Assembly (NCBI RefSeq): GCF_001704155.1
Contig: NZ_CP016294.1
Span: forward strand, 741,501-805,500
Source: Stenotrophomonas rhizophila
GTDB taxonomy: Bacteria; Pseudomonadota; Gammaproteobacteria; Xanthomonadales; Xanthomonadaceae
Reading direction: 5' to 3'
DNA length: 64,000 nt
Shown: positions 35,294 through 43,999 of the stretch, one piece after another
How the letters are laid out: each line of letters starts with the position of its first letter
Numbering within the stretch: position 1 is the stretch's first letter
Notes under the pieces: model-generated
Database searches by the model: none
Told to the model about the DNA's origin: nothing
The model's input: only the letters and a program-made list of their open reading frames with translations
Made by a program: the position numbers and the translations under genes

Positions 35294-35976
35294 CTGCCAT
35301 CGCCGCCCTGCCGTTCCTGCCCGAAGCGGTCATCTTCGACATGGATGGCCTGATGATCGACAGCGAGCGGGTGTCCATTGCGTGCTGGTCGCAGGCCGCA
35401 CGGGAACTGCAGCTGCCGTTCGCCGATGACTTCTGGCTGGGCATGGTCGGATTGGGCGACCGCGACTGCGAACAGCGGCTGCTGCGCCACATCGATGCCG
35501 GGCAGGTGGCCGCGCTGTATGCGCGCTGCCACGACCTGTATGAAGCGCGCACCCAGCAGGGGCTGCCGCTGCGTCCCGGCATACTGGCGCTGCTGCAGCT
35601 GCTGCAGGCACACGCCCTGCCGCGAGCGGTGGCGACGTCCACCCGCGAGCCGCGCGCGTCGCGCAAACTGGCGGCGGCGGGGTTGCTGGGTTACTTCGAC
35701 CACGTGGTCACCAGCAGCGACGTGGCCCACCCGAAGCCGGCGCCGGACATCTACCTGCTGGCTGCGCGGAAACTGGGCAAGGATCCCGCGCGCTGCCTGG
35801 CGCTGGAAGACTCGCCGGCCGGCATCCGCGCGGCGGTAGGCGCCGGCATGACCGCGATCCAGGTGCCGGACCTGGTGCATCCGGATGCCGACCTGCGCGC
35901 GCTCGGCCACCGCATCGTGGAATCGCTCACCGACGCCCACGCACTGCTGCTGCCGCTGCTGCAAAGCGGACGGTAG
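35290..35976 (+). CDS. HAD-superfamily (subfamily IA) phosphatase
   Basis: 228 residues. Motif I AVIFDMDGLMIDSE, motif II AVATSTREPRASRKL, motif III HPKPAPDIYL and motif IV ALEDSPAGIRAAVGAG are all present, with a helical cap. Closest by eye to the beta-phosphoglucomutase / hexitol phosphatase group, but substrate specificity is not readable. ATGA overlap with rsuA. Its TAG stop is supplied by the first unit of a GTAG tandem repeat (35972-36010), so the repeat has set the C-terminus. Confidence 0.88.
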   Translation: MTAIAALPFLPEAVIFDMDGLMIDSERVSIACWSQAARELQLPFADDFWLGMVGLGDRDCEQRLLRHIDAGQVAALYARCHDLYEARTQQGLPLRPGILALLQLLQAHALPRAVATSTREPRASRKLAAAGLLGYFDHVVTSSDVAHPKPAPDIYLLAARKLGKDPARCLALEDSPAGIRAAVGAGMTAIQVPDLVHPDADLRALGHRIVESLTDAHALLLPLLQSGR

Positions 35977-36080
35977 AGCCGAAGGGTAGAGCTGAAGGGT
36001 AGAGCCGACTGTTAGTCGGCTAAGCGCGAAGCGCGATCATAGACCCCGCCAAAGGCAGCCGACTAACAGTCGGCTCTACC
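35972..36080. repeat. SMAG REP dimer preceded by 13-bp tandem units
   Basis: Three 13-bp units (GGTAGAGCCGAAG, GGTAGAGCTGAAG, GGTAGAGCCGACT) lead into a REP whose arm 35999-36021 (begins GTAGAGCCGACTGTTAGTCG) is matched by its reverse complement at 36057-36079. The core is shared with the dimer at 18.85 kb. Confidence 0.85.
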
Positions 36081-36129
36081 GGGAATTTCACGCCGTTCCA
36101 CCCGCATTATTCCGCCCGTAAACCAACAA

Positions 36130-36154
36130 AAAACCCGGCACGTGGCCGGGTTTT
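36130..36154 (-). terminator. intrinsic terminator of fabA-fabB
   Basis: AAAACCCGGC (36130-36139) and GCCGGGTTTT (36145-36154) form a perfect stem; on the minus strand it is followed by a T-run (TTTTTTG). It lies about 20 bp past the fabB stop. Confidence 0.88.
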
Positions 36155-36175
36155 TCATGTCGATGCCGCGCGGAA

Positions 36176-37384
36176 TCACACCCGTCCGAACACCAGCGCT
36201 GCGTTGGTGCCGCCGAAGCCGAAGCTGTTGGACATCACCGTGTTCAACTGCTTGTCCTGGCTCTCGCGAACGATCGGGAAACCTTCCACGGCCGGGTCGA
36301 GTTCGCCGATGTTGGCCGAACCGGCAATGAAGCCATCGCGCATCATCAGCAGGCAGTAGATCGCTTCGTGCACGCTGGCCGCACCCAGCGAATGACCGGA
36401 CAGCGCCTTGGTCGACGACAGCGGCGGAATCGATTCGCCGAACACTTCGCGCACCGCCTTCAACTCGGTCACGTCGCCCAGCGGGGTAGAGGTGCCGTGC
36501 GTGTTGAGGTAGTCGATCGGGCCGCTGAGGTTCTGCATGGCCATGTTCATGCAACGCACCGCGCCTTCACCGGACGGGGCGACCATGTCGGCACCGTCGG
36601 AGGTGACGCCGTAGCCCACCAGTTCGGCATAGATGCGTGCACCGCGTGCCACGGCGTGGTCGTAATCTTCCAGCACCAGCATGCCGCCGCCACCGGCGAT
36701 GACAAAGCCGTCGCGGTCCTTGTCGTACGGGCGCGATGCGGTGGCCGGGGTGTCGTTGAAGCGGGTGGACAGCGCGCCCATCGCATCGAACATGACGCTC
36801 ATCGACCAGTGCAGGTCTTCACCGCCACCGGCGAACATCACGTCCTGCGCGCCATGCCGGATCAGGTCGGCGGCGGCGCCGATGCAGTGCGCGGAGGTCG
36901 CGCAGGCAGCGGACAGCGAGTAGCTCAGGCCCTTGATCTGGAAGGCGGTGGCCAGGCAGGCCGACACGGTGGAGCACATCGTGCGCGGCACCATGTACGG
37001 GCCGACCTTGCGCACGCCACGCGCGCGCAGGATGTCGGCCGATTCGACCTGCCACTGGCTGGAGCCGCCGCCGGAGCCTGCAATCAGGCCGGTGCGCGGG
37101 TTGACCACCTGCGCTTCGTCCAGGCCGGCATCGGCGATGGCGTCGCGCATGGCGATGTAGGCGTAGGCCGAGGCATCGCTCATGAAGCGCTTGAGCTTGC
37201 GGTCGATCTGCGCGTCCAGGTCCAGTTCGATGTTGCCGCCCACGTGGCTGCGCAGACCGGCGTCGGCGTGGTCGGGAAGGTTGCGGATGCCGGCGCGGCC
37301 TTCACGCAGTGCGGTGGACACGGTGTCCAGATCGTTGCCCAGGCACGAGGTGATGCCCATTCCGGTAATGACGACGCGACGCAT
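36176..37384 (-). CDS. fabB: 3-oxoacyl-ACP synthase I
   Basis: 402 residues. The catalytic triad of ketoacyl synthases is visible: Cys in [20 protein letters not shown], His in [15 protein letters not shown] and His in [17 protein letters not shown]. It starts [18 protein letters not shown]. Its start codon overlaps the fabA stop by 1 bp, the usual fabAB pairing, and together they make unsaturated fatty acids by elongating the cis-3-decenoyl-ACP made by FabA. Length is normal. Confidence 0.95.
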   Translation of the reverse strand: MRRVVITGMGITSCLGNDLDTVSTALREGRAGIRNLPDHADAGLRSHVGGNIELDLDAQIDRKLKRFMSDASAYAYIAMRDAIADAGLDEAQVVNPRTGLIAGSGGGSSQWQVESADILRARGVRKVGPYMVPRTMCSTVSACLATAFQIKGLSYSLSAACATSAHCIGAAADLIRHGAQDVMFAGGGEDLHWSMSVMFDAMGALSTRFNDTPATASRPYDKDRDGFVIAGGGGMLVLEDYDHAVARGARIYAELVGYGVTSDGADMVAPSGEGAVRCMNMAMQNLSGPIDYLNTHGTSTPLGDVTELKAVREVFGESIPPLSSTKALSGHSLGAASVHEAIYCLLMMRDGFIAGSANIGELDPAVEGFPIVRESQDKQLNTVMSNSFGFGGTNAALVFGRV

Positions 37385-37899
37385 CAGAAGTTCTCGGTGG
37401 AAGTGAACAGACCTACGCGGAGGTCTTTGGCGGTATAGATTTCGCGGCCGTCGACCAGCATGCGGGCATCGGACTGCGCCATGACCAGCTTGCGGTTGAT
37501 GACGCGGGTGATGTCGATTTCGTAGGTGACACGCTTTGCGTCGGGCAGCACCTGGCCGGTGAACTTCACTTCACCGCAGCCGAGTGCGCGGCCACGGCCG
37601 GGCGCGCCCAGCCAGGTGAGGTAGAACCCGGTGAGCTGCCACATTGCGTCCAGGCCGAGGCAACCGGGCATCACCGGGTCGCCGATGAAATGGCAGCCGA
37701 AGAACCACAGGTCGGGGCGGATATCCAGTTCCGCGCGCACGTAGCCTTTGCCGTGTGGACCGCCGTCATCGCGGATGTCGGTGATGCGATCGAACATCAG
37801 CATCGGGTCATTGGGCAGGCGACCGCTGCCCGGCCCGAACAGTTCGCCACGGGCACTGGCCAGCAGCTGTTCGCGCGAGAACGCGTTGAGACGAGTCAT
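37384..37899 (-). CDS. fabA: 3-hydroxydecanoyl-ACP dehydratase/isomerase
   Basis: 171 residues. The active-site His and Asp are in [20 protein letters not shown]; the segments [10 protein letters not shown] and the [17 protein letters not shown] strand are typical of FabA rather than FabZ. The start at 37899 gives the family N-terminus ([20 protein letters not shown]). It dehydrates and isomerises the C10 intermediate, the branch point for unsaturated fatty acids. Promoter region upstream contains a perfect 12-bp palindrome. Confidence 0.95.
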   Translation of the reverse strand: MTRLNAFSREQLLASARGELFGPGSGRLPNDPMLMFDRITDIRDDGGPHGKGYVRAELDIRPDLWFFGCHFIGDPVMPGCLGLDAMWQLTGFYLTWLGAPGRGRALGCGEVKFTGQVLPDAKRVTYEIDITRVINRKLVMAQSDARMLVDGREIYTAKDLRVGLFTSTENF

Positions 37900-37996
37900 G
37901 GAAAACGCAATCCTGAAGATGGAGGGCGGCGGTTTGTTGCCGTTGAAAGCACCCAAGAGTGCAGAGTAATTTCCATTCAATCAAACGTTTTAACCG

Positions 37997-38008
37997 TACG
38001 CCGGCGTA
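37997..38008. promoter_or_regulatory. perfect 12-bp palindrome upstream of fabA
   Basis: TACGCCGGCGTA is an exact palindrome about 98 bp before the fabA start codon, in an otherwise AT-rich region that also holds an imperfect palindrome, GTTTTCAGCTTGAAAAAC (38011-38028). Both are candidates for a FabR/TetR-type operator controlling fabAB, or for regulation of the divergent dinB. No consensus match is claimed. Confidence 0.4.
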
Positions 38009-38118
38009 GTGTTTTCAGCTTGAAAAACGCATGTTGTTGTTATGAAAAGACCATACTCAGGCGTGTGGCTGTAATCTTGTTCATCTATTCCCGCCGCTTG
38101 GGCCCTTGAGCTTCCGCC

Positions 38119-39186
38119 GTGTCCGCACAACGCAAGATCATCCACGTCGACATGGACGCGTTTTACGCGTCGGTGGAGCAGCGCGACAATCCGTCGCTGC
38201 GCGGGCTGCCGGTGGTGGTGGCGTGGAAGGGGGCGCGTTCGGTGGTATGCGCGGCGTCGTACGAGGCGCGGGTGTTCGGGATCCGTTCGGCGATGCCGGC
38301 GATGCGGGCGGAGCGGTTGTGCCCGGATGCGGTGTTCGTGCCGCCGGATTTCGTGCGCTACAAGGCGGTGTCGCGGCAGGTGCGGGAGATTTTCCTGCGG
38401 CATACGGATCTGGTGGAGCCGTTGTCGCTGGATGAGGCGTACCTGGATGTGACGGTGCACAAGGGCGGGATGACGGTGGCGACGGAGATCGCGGCGTTGA
38501 TCCGCGCGCAGATCCGGGAGGAGACGCAGTTGACGGCGTCGGCGGGGATCGCGCCGAACAAGTTCCTGGCGAAAATCGCGTCGGATTGGCGCAAGCCGGA
38601 CGGGCAGTTCGTGGTGCCACCGCACCGGATCGATCAGTTCCTGATGCCGCTGCCGGTGAAGCGGGTGCCGGGGGTGGGCAAGGTGATGGAGGGCAAGCTG
38701 TCGGAGCTTGGCGTCGTGACGGTGGGCGATCTGCGTGGGTTGCGGCTGGAGGAGCTGGAAGGGCGCTTCGGCAGTTTCGGTGCGAGTCTGTACCGGCGTG
38801 CGCGCGGTATCGATGAGCGTCCGGTGGAACCGGACCAGCCGGTGCAGTCGATTTCGTCGGAGGATACGTTCGCGGAGGATCTGCCACTGGAGGCATTGGA
38901 GCCGGCGATCGTGGAGCTGGCGGGCAAGACGTGGAACGCAACGCGCAAGACGGACCGGGTGGGGCACACGGTGGTGCTGAAGTTGAAGACGTCGCAGTTC
39001 CGGATCATTACGCGCAGTTTCACGCCGGAATCGCCGCCGGAAACGCTGGAGGAGCTGCGCGATATCGCGCTTGCGTTACGCGCGCGCGTGGATCTGCCGG
39101 CGGAGACACGTTATCGGTTGGTGGGGGTTGGCTTGGGCGGGTTCCGCGAGCGTGAACCAGTGAGCCAGATGGGGCTGTTTGACTGA
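38119..39186 (+). CDS. dinB: DNA polymerase IV
   Basis: 355 residues from GTG 38119. Y-family catalytic motifs: IIHVDMDAFYASVEQ (metal Asp at 11 and 13) and SLDEAYLDVT (Asp and Glu). Helix-hairpin-helix KRVPGVGKVMEGKLSELGV and a little-finger domain follow. The last residues QMGLFD are a beta-clamp binding motif. It carries out error-prone translesion synthesis. Codon use differs from most neighbours: G-ending codons such as GTG, GGG, CGG and GCG dominate. Divergent from fabA. Confidence 0.95.
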   Translation: MSAQRKIIHVDMDAFYASVEQRDNPSLRGLPVVVAWKGARSVVCAASYEARVFGIRSAMPAMRAERLCPDAVFVPPDFVRYKAVSRQVREIFLRHTDLVEPLSLDEAYLDVTVHKGGMTVATEIAALIRAQIREETQLTASAGIAPNKFLAKIASDWRKPDGQFVVPPHRIDQFLMPLPVKRVPGVGKVMEGKLSELGVVTVGDLRGLRLEELEGRFGSFGASLYRRARGIDERPVEPDQPVQSISSEDTFAEDLPLEALEPAIVELAGKTWNATRKTDRVGHTVVLKLKTSQFRIITRSFTPESPPETLEELRDIALALRARVDLPAETRYRLVGVGLGGFREREPVSQMGLFD

Positions 39187-39248
39187 AGCAACAGCAAGAG
39201 CAACTGCAACAGCAACAGCAACTGCGACGTTTCATTGCTCCGGGTAGC

Positions 39249-39354
39249 GGGCCGGCGGGTGCGGGTTGGCGGGACACGCCGTGAACCCATCCTTGGGGGC
39301 TTGTAGAAAACATCCATGTTTTCTACAGTCCCGCCAACCCGCCCCCGCCGGCCC
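39249..39354. repeat. nested inverted-repeat element
   Basis: The outer arms 39249-39275 and 39328-39354 are reverse complements over 27 bp with one mismatch. Inside the right half is a perfect AT-rich hairpin, TGTAGAAAACAT (39302-39313) with ATGTTTTCTACA (39316-39327), separated by CC. It may act as a terminator for dinB or be a small mobile-type repeat. Confidence 0.7.
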
Positions 39355-39530
39355 GCCCAAGCTGGGCTGGCACCCAATGAACAGCGGGAGCAACCGCGCA
39401 TTGCAACCGATGGCGGGCGGCAACTTGAACGCACTGTTCTCAGGTCGGCGGGACGAGCCGGCCGATCGCGGCACTGTCGCGGTGGTGACCGGTCACCGGG
39501 CCGAATGCCGGGTGGGTGGCGGGCTGGTCG

Positions 39531-39559
39531 GTAGGGTCGCATCCCAATCGACCGCCGAT
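39531..39559. repeat. single arm related to the 13.3-kb element
   Basis: GTAGGGTCGCATCCCAATCG and the following ACCGCCGAT match the left arm at 13274-13302 with a few changes in the middle. No partner arm found nearby. Confidence 0.55.
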
Positions 39560-39619
39560 CGCAATGCAACGCGCGGTGGGGCATGAAAATCACCACATGC
39601 CGCGCATCACCACTCTCGA

Positions 39620-40258
39620 TCAATACGCCACGGTCGCAATCGTCCGCACGTACTGCGGCTTCTCGATCTCGCTCACGAACGCATCGGCGTAATCGGCGTA
39701 ACTGATCCGGCTATGCCCATCGGCGCCAACCAGGAACTGCTTGGCCTGCGTGCGGAAACCACCCTTCTGCGGCCCCGGGCCAATTTCAGCCGCCGGCGAA
39801 TAGAACGTCCAGTCGAGGTCATCCACGTTCTGCAGCAGGTTGAACGCTTGGCGGGCGGCGAGGGCGACCGGCTTGTAGGCATCGGGGAAGCCTTCGGTGT
39901 CGACCAGCTGCACGCCCGGGGCGACTTCGAGGGTGCCGGCGCCGCCGACCATCAGGAAGCGCGGGACGCCGGCCTGGCGGGCGGCCTTGACCAGTTCTGC
40001 GGTGACGGTGGTGACGGTGGACGGGTCATCGCCGGGGCGCGGGCCGAAGGCGCTGGCCAGGACGTCGTGGCCGGCAATCACGGCGGCCAGGGCGTCGGTG
40101 TCGTCGAGGGCGGCGACGGCGAGCTGGGCGCCGTCGAGTTCGGCGGGCAGGCCGCTGTCGCGACGGACGATGGCGGTGACCTGGTGGCCGCGGGCCAGGG
40201 CCTGGCGGGTGATTTCACGGCCGATGTTGCCGGTGGCACCGACGAGGGCGATCTTCAT
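39620..40258 (-). CDS. NAD(P)-binding oxidoreductase, NmrA/SDR-a type
   Basis: 212 residues. The dinucleotide-binding motif is at the very N-terminus (MKIALVGATGNIGREITRQA), followed by VTAIVRRDSG, FGPRPGDDPSTV, FLMVGGAGTLEV and DWTFYSPAAEIGPG. This fits the atypical short-chain/NAD(P)H-binding proteins of about 210 residues related to NmrA and quinone reductase-like YtfG-type proteins. It is divergent from a LysR regulator gene, the usual arrangement when the regulator controls the enzyme. Substrate unknown. Confidence 0.88.
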   Translation of the reverse strand: MKIALVGATGNIGREITRQALARGHQVTAIVRRDSGLPAELDGAQLAVAALDDTDALAAVIAGHDVLASAFGPRPGDDPSTVTTVTAELVKAARQAGVPRFLMVGGAGTLEVAPGVQLVDTEGFPDAYKPVALAARQAFNLLQNVDDLDWTFYSPAAEIGPGPQKGGFRTQAKQFLVGADGHSRISYADYADAFVSEIEKPQYVRTIATVAY

Positions 40259-40355
40259 GGGGCAGGGTCCGTTGTGGGAGGAAGGCCAGCATATGCGCCT
40301 GAAAGTGGACGAAAAACCGCGTATAACGGCCTAATTTGTTGCGCGGATCGATCAA

Positions 40356-41258
40356 ATGGACCGGCTTACGGCAATGCAGGTGTTCGTGGAGGTGGCCGAG
40401 CGCGGCAGCCTGACGGCGGCGGCGGAGGCGCTGGATATGTCGCGGGCGATGGTGACGCGGTACCTGGCGGAGGTGGAAACGTGGCTGGGGGCGCGGCTGC
40501 TGCACCGGACCACGCGGCGGATCAGCCTGACCGGGCCGGGGGAGGCGGCGCTGCTGCGGTTCCGGCAGATGCTGGCCATCGGCGATGAGCTGCAGGGCGA
40601 GGTGGCCAGCGACAACCCGGAGCCGCATGGGGTGTTGCGGGTGACGGCGAGTGTGTCGTTCGGGCAGCTGCACCTGGCGGCGGCGGTGGCGGAGTTCGTG
40701 CGTCGGCATCCCTTGACGCGGGTGGAGCTGTTGCTGGTGGACCGGGTGGTGAACCTGGTGGAGGAGCGGGTGGATGTGGCGGTGCGGATTTCGCGGGCGA
40801 TTGATCCGAGCCTGATCGCTCGGTGGCTGGCGCCGTGCCGGTCGGTGTTGTGCGCGGCGCCTTCGTATCTGGCCGAGCGGGGCACGCCGGTCAGTGCCGA
40901 TGGGTTGGCGGGGCATAACTGCCTTACCCATCACTACGTGGGTAAAAGCGTGTGGCAGTTGCAGCGGCAGGGGCGTGCGATTTCGGTGGCGGTGGGCGGC
41001 AACATCAGTGCGAACGAGGCGTCGCTGTTGCTGGAGGCGGTGCGGGCGGGGGCGGGGATTGCGATGTTGCCGACGTACCAGATCGCGCCGTTGCTGCGTT
41101 CGGGTGCGCTGGTGGAGGTGTTGCCGGAGTACCAGGTGGAGGAGATGGGCATCCATGCGGTATATGCGTCGCGGCGGCAGTTGCCGGCGGTGATGCGCAG
41201 CTTCCTGGATTTCCTGGTGGAACGGTTTGCGGGGGAGGAGTTCCTGGCGCGGATCTGA
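40356..41258 (+). CDS. LysR-family transcriptional regulator
   Basis: 300 residues. N-terminal HTH: MDRLTAMQVFVEVAERGSLT, AAEALDMSRAMVTRYLAEVE, WLGARLLHRTTRRISLTGPG. The effector domain follows (PHGVLRVTASVSFGQLHLAA, then VDVAVRISRAIDPSLIARWL). Likely regulator of the divergent NAD(P)-binding protein gene across a 97-bp gap. Like dinB it uses G-ending codons far more than most genes in the window. Confidence 0.92.
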   Translation: MDRLTAMQVFVEVAERGSLTAAAEALDMSRAMVTRYLAEVETWLGARLLHRTTRRISLTGPGEAALLRFRQMLAIGDELQGEVASDNPEPHGVLRVTASVSFGQLHLAAAVAEFVRRHPLTRVELLLVDRVVNLVEERVDVAVRISRAIDPSLIARWLAPCRSVLCAAPSYLAERGTPVSADGLAGHNCLTHHYVGKSVWQLQRQGRAISVAVGGNISANEASLLLEAVRAGAGIAMLPTYQIAPLLRSGALVEVLPEYQVEEMGIHAVYASRRQLPAVMRSFLDFLVERFAGEEFLARI

Positions 41259-41342
41259 TGCATCTCGATCTGACTTCGCGTGGGACACGCAGGGCGTGGC
41301 TCTACAATCGGTGGTCCCCCATGTTCAGAAGCGATCCTTGCC

Positions 41343-41993
41343 TTGTCCTATCCCTACCCGCTGGTGATTTTTGATCTGGACGGCACGCTGGTCGACAGCG
41401 CGGCCGATATCGCCGAGGCGCTCAACCGCACGCTGGAAGACTGGCAGTTGTCGCGCGTGCCCGAGGCGACGGTGCTGACCTGGATCGGTGATGGCGTGCG
41501 CCGCCTTGTTGAGCAGGCCTTCACTGCGGCCCGCAGCGACATCGACCTGGATCGGGTGATGCCCGGTTTCATGCGCCACTACGAAGCGTGCCTGCTGCGC
41601 AGCCCGCGGCTGTACGACGGCGTGGTACCGGCGCTGGAAGCGTTGCGCGCGCGTAACGTGACCCTGGCGATCTGCACCAACAAGCCGTCGGCCATGGTCG
41701 CGCCGCTGCTCGCCCACCTGGGCGTGCAGGACTTCTTCGCGATGGTACTGGGCGGCGATTCGTTGCCCGAGCGCAAGCCCAGTGGCGTGCCGCTGCGGCA
41801 TATCGCAGCTGCGTTCGGGGTGGCCCCCACGGCCGCCTTGATGGTGGGGGATTCGATCACCGACTATCGCGCTGCGGTGGATGCAGGCATGCCGGTGGCG
41901 CTGGTGCGTTACGGGTATCCGCGCGGGCTGGATCTGAACACGGTGGACGCGGTGGCGGTGGTGGACGACCTGCGGTCGTTGCCCGGGTTGTAG
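41343..41993 (+). CDS. gph: Phosphoglycolate phosphatase-like HAD hydrolase
   Basis: 216 residues from a TTG start at 41343, which places the family N-terminus (SYPYPLVIFDLDGTLVDSAA) at the start; the frame is open back to 41280. Motif II is AICTNKPSAMVAPLL, motif III ERKPSGVPL, motif IV MVGDSITDYRAA. Helical cap region as in Gph, which clears 2-phosphoglycolate from DNA repair and oxygenation side reactions. Other HAD-IA substrates cannot be ruled out. The stop is TAG followed by a GCGCGGCGG stretch and then REP sequences. Confidence 0.87.
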   Translation: MSYPYPLVIFDLDGTLVDSAADIAEALNRTLEDWQLSRVPEATVLTWIGDGVRRLVEQAFTAARSDIDLDRVMPGFMRHYEACLLRSPRLYDGVVPALEALRARNVTLAICTNKPSAMVAPLLAHLGVQDFFAMVLGGDSLPERKPSGVPLRHIAAAFGVAPTAALMVGDSITDYRAAVDAGMPVALVRYGYPRGLDLNTVDAVAVVDDLRSLPGL

Positions 41994-42008
41994 CGCGGCG
42001 GTGGCGCC

Positions 42009-42135
42009 GTGCCGACCAACGGTCGGCACCTACCGTGCTCGTGGAGCGGCCATGACGCCGTACCGTGCTCGTAGAGCGGCGGTGACGCCGAGCCGTGCTC
42101 GTGCACCCGGTAGCGCCGGCCGTTGGCCGGCACCT
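42009..42135. repeat. two SMAG-type REPs with 30-bp tandem units between
   Basis: The first palindrome is GTGCCGACC-AAC-GGTCGGCAC (42009-42029) ending in CTAC; the second begins GTAG at 42110 with GCCGGCC-GTT-GGCCGGC. Between them are two near-identical 30-bp units beginning CCGTGCTCGTGGAGCGGC (42033) and CCGTGCTCGTAGAGCGGC (42063) and a third partial one. Confidence 0.8.
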
Positions 42136-42157
42136 CGCGATGCCGGCCAACCCCGGA

Positions 42158-43999
42158 TCATTTCGGCTGGTAACGCACGCTCAGGCGGTACTCGCGGCCG
42201 GGCTGGTTGTACCAGGCCACCGTTTCGTAATCGCGGTCGAACACGTTGCTGACCCGGCCCAGCACCGACCAGTCGCGGCTGATCGCGTATTCCAGGCGCA
42301 GGTCCACGGTGCCATACCCGGCCAGGCGCACGCTGTTGTCGGCATTGTCGTAGCGCTTGCCGGCACCGAAGGCGGTGACGCCGGCGCGGAAGCCACCGAA
42401 GCGGCGGTCGATGTCCAGGCGTGCGGTGTCCTGCGCGCGGCGGGCCAGCCAGTTGTCGAACTGGGCGCTGCCGTCGGTGCGGTTGCGCGGGTCGGTGTGG
42501 CTCAGCTGTGCGCTGAGGTCAACGCCGGCCACGGTCAGCGAGCCGGTCAGCTCGGCACCGCGGATCCGCGCCTTTTCCACCTGCGACATCATGAAGGTGG
42601 TGGCGTCGTAGGTGATCAGGTCATCGATGCGGGTTTCATACACATCCAGGCCCCAGCGCCAGCTGTCGCCCTGCTGGGCGATGCCAAGGTTGGCGCTCTT
42701 GGATTTCTCGGGGTCCAGCCCGGGCACGCCGCTCCACGGGTCATACAGGTCGCTGAAGGTCGGCGCCTTGAACGCGGTGCCGTAGCTGGCATTGAGGCGG
42801 AAGCCGCCGCCCAGTTCCATGCCCCAGCCAAGGCTGCCGGTGGTGTGGTTGCCGAACTGTTCGTTGTCGTCGTTGCGCACGCTGGCCTGCAGGTGGTGCG
42901 CGCCGAAGCGGCCCTGGTACTGCACGAACACGCCGGTGTTGTCGCGGCTGTCGACCAGATAGCCGGCGCTGCTGCCGTCCAGGTTGTCCTGGCTCCAGTC
43001 CACGCCGGCGCTGAGCAGCTGGCCGTCGGCGATGCCCACGTCGGCCTGCACCGAGGCGCTGTCGCGGTGGGTCTGCGCGGCGCCCAGCCAGGTGTCGTCG
43101 TTGTAGTTGTCCGACTCGTTGTCGGCACGGCCGACGTTGGCGGTCAGGGTGAAGCGCTCGCTCGGCGTGTAGCGGACCTTGCCGCCCAGCACCTGCTGCA
43201 GGGTTTCGGAGTAGTTGTAGTAGCCGTCGTAGTGGTTCTCGCCTTCGGCGCGCAGCGCGGTGCCTTCCACGCTCAGGCTGTCGGTCAGCGTGTAGCCGCC
43301 GCGCAGGCTCATCGACAGGTTGCGGTACCCGTCGCGGTCGGGTTCGTTGGCGCCGCAGCCGGCGAAGGTGACCGGATCACCGTTGCAGGAGTTGATGCCG
43401 TCGGTGTGCTGGTAGGCGATGTCGGTGCCGAACCAGCCGCGTGCGCCGGTGCCACCGAAGCCGCCGCTGGCTTCGCGCAGGCCGTTGCTGCCGCCGCCCA
43501 GTTGCAGGTGGGGGGCGAAGTCGCCGGCATTGCGGCGGGTGAAGATCTGGATCACGCCGCCGATCGCGTCCGCGCCGTACAGGCTGGACTGCGGGCCGCG
43601 CACGATTTCCACGCGTTCGATCTGCGCCAGCGGCAGGTCCTGCAGCATGGCCAGGCCAAGGTCGCCGGTGTTGATGCGCACGCCATCGACCAGCACCAGG
43701 GTGTGGGCCGAATTGGTGCCGCGCAGGAACAGCGAGCTCTGCTTGCCCAGTCCGCCGCTGTTGTTGAGGTTGATGCCGGCGCGGCCGCGCAGCAGGTCCT
43801 GCAGCGACGGCGCCTGGCTGCGCTCGATCTCGGCGCGGTCGATCACCTGCGCCGGCGAGATGCTGTCCTGCAGGGCAATCGGGGTCCGCGTGGCGGTCAC
43901 CAGCACCTGGTCCAGTGCGATGGCATCGTCCTGTGCGGCGGCCACACCGGGCAGCGCCGAGAGTACGGCCAGGGAAAGAAGGCGGATCTGCAGCTTCAT
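42158..43999 (-). CDS. btuB: TonB-dependent vitamin B12 receptor
   Basis: 613 residues. Signal peptide (LLSLAVLSALPGVAAAQ), a TonB-box-like stretch (DQVLVTATRTP), then the plug domain (ISPAQVIDRAEIERSQAPSL, HTLVLVDGVRINTGDLGLAM, VEIVRGPQSSLYGADAIGGV) and a 22-strand barrel ending SVRYQPK. Start at 43999 is at the signal peptide. Identity as the cobalamin receptor is supported by the cobalamin riboswitch in its leader. It imports B12 across the outer membrane. Downstream are REP sequences rather than btuCDF. Confidence 0.93.
   Translation of the reverse strand: MKLQIRLLSLAVLSALPGVAAAQDDAIALDQVLVTATRTPIALQDSISPAQVIDRAEIERSQAPSLQDLLRGRAGINLNNSGGLGKQSSLFLRGTNSAHTLVLVDGVRINTGDLGLAMLQDLPLAQIERVEIVRGPQSSLYGADAIGGVIQIFTRRNAGDFAPHLQLGGGSNGLREASGGFGGTGARGWFGTDIAYQHTDGINSCNGDPVTFAGCGANEPDRDGYRNLSMSLRGGYTLTDSLSVEGTALRAEGENHYDGYYNYSETLQQVLGGKVRYTPSERFTLTANVGRADNESDNYNDDTWLGAAQTHRDSASVQADVGIADGQLLSAGVDWSQDNLDGSSAGYLVDSRDNTGVFVQYQGRFGAHHLQASVRNDDNEQFGNHTTGSLGWGMELGGGFRLNASYGTAFKAPTFSDLYDPWSGVPGLDPEKSKSANLGIAQQGDSWRWGLDVYETRIDDLITYDATTFMMSQVEKARIRGAELTGSLTVAGVDLSAQLSHTDPRNRTDGSAQFDNWLARRAQDTARLDIDRRFGGFRAGVTAFGAGKRYDNADNSVRLAGYGTVDLRLEYAISRDWSVLGRVSNVFDRDYETVAWYNQPGREYRLSVRYQPK

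Larger units (their letters stand above)
39187..39619. other. gene-poor region after dinB with repeats
   Basis: 433 bp with no convincing gene. It begins with six tandem hexamers of the form GCAACA/GCAACT (39188-39223) directly after the dinB stop, then holds a nested inverted repeat (39249-39354), plain GC-rich sequence, and a single arm of the repeat seen at 13.3 kb (39531-39559). Short reading frames here look like chance. Confidence 0.65.

Noticed and set aside
39266..39586. Short reading frames after dinB
   Set aside because: They lie on inverted repeats and low-complexity sequence, with no ribosome-binding site or codon pattern like real genes.
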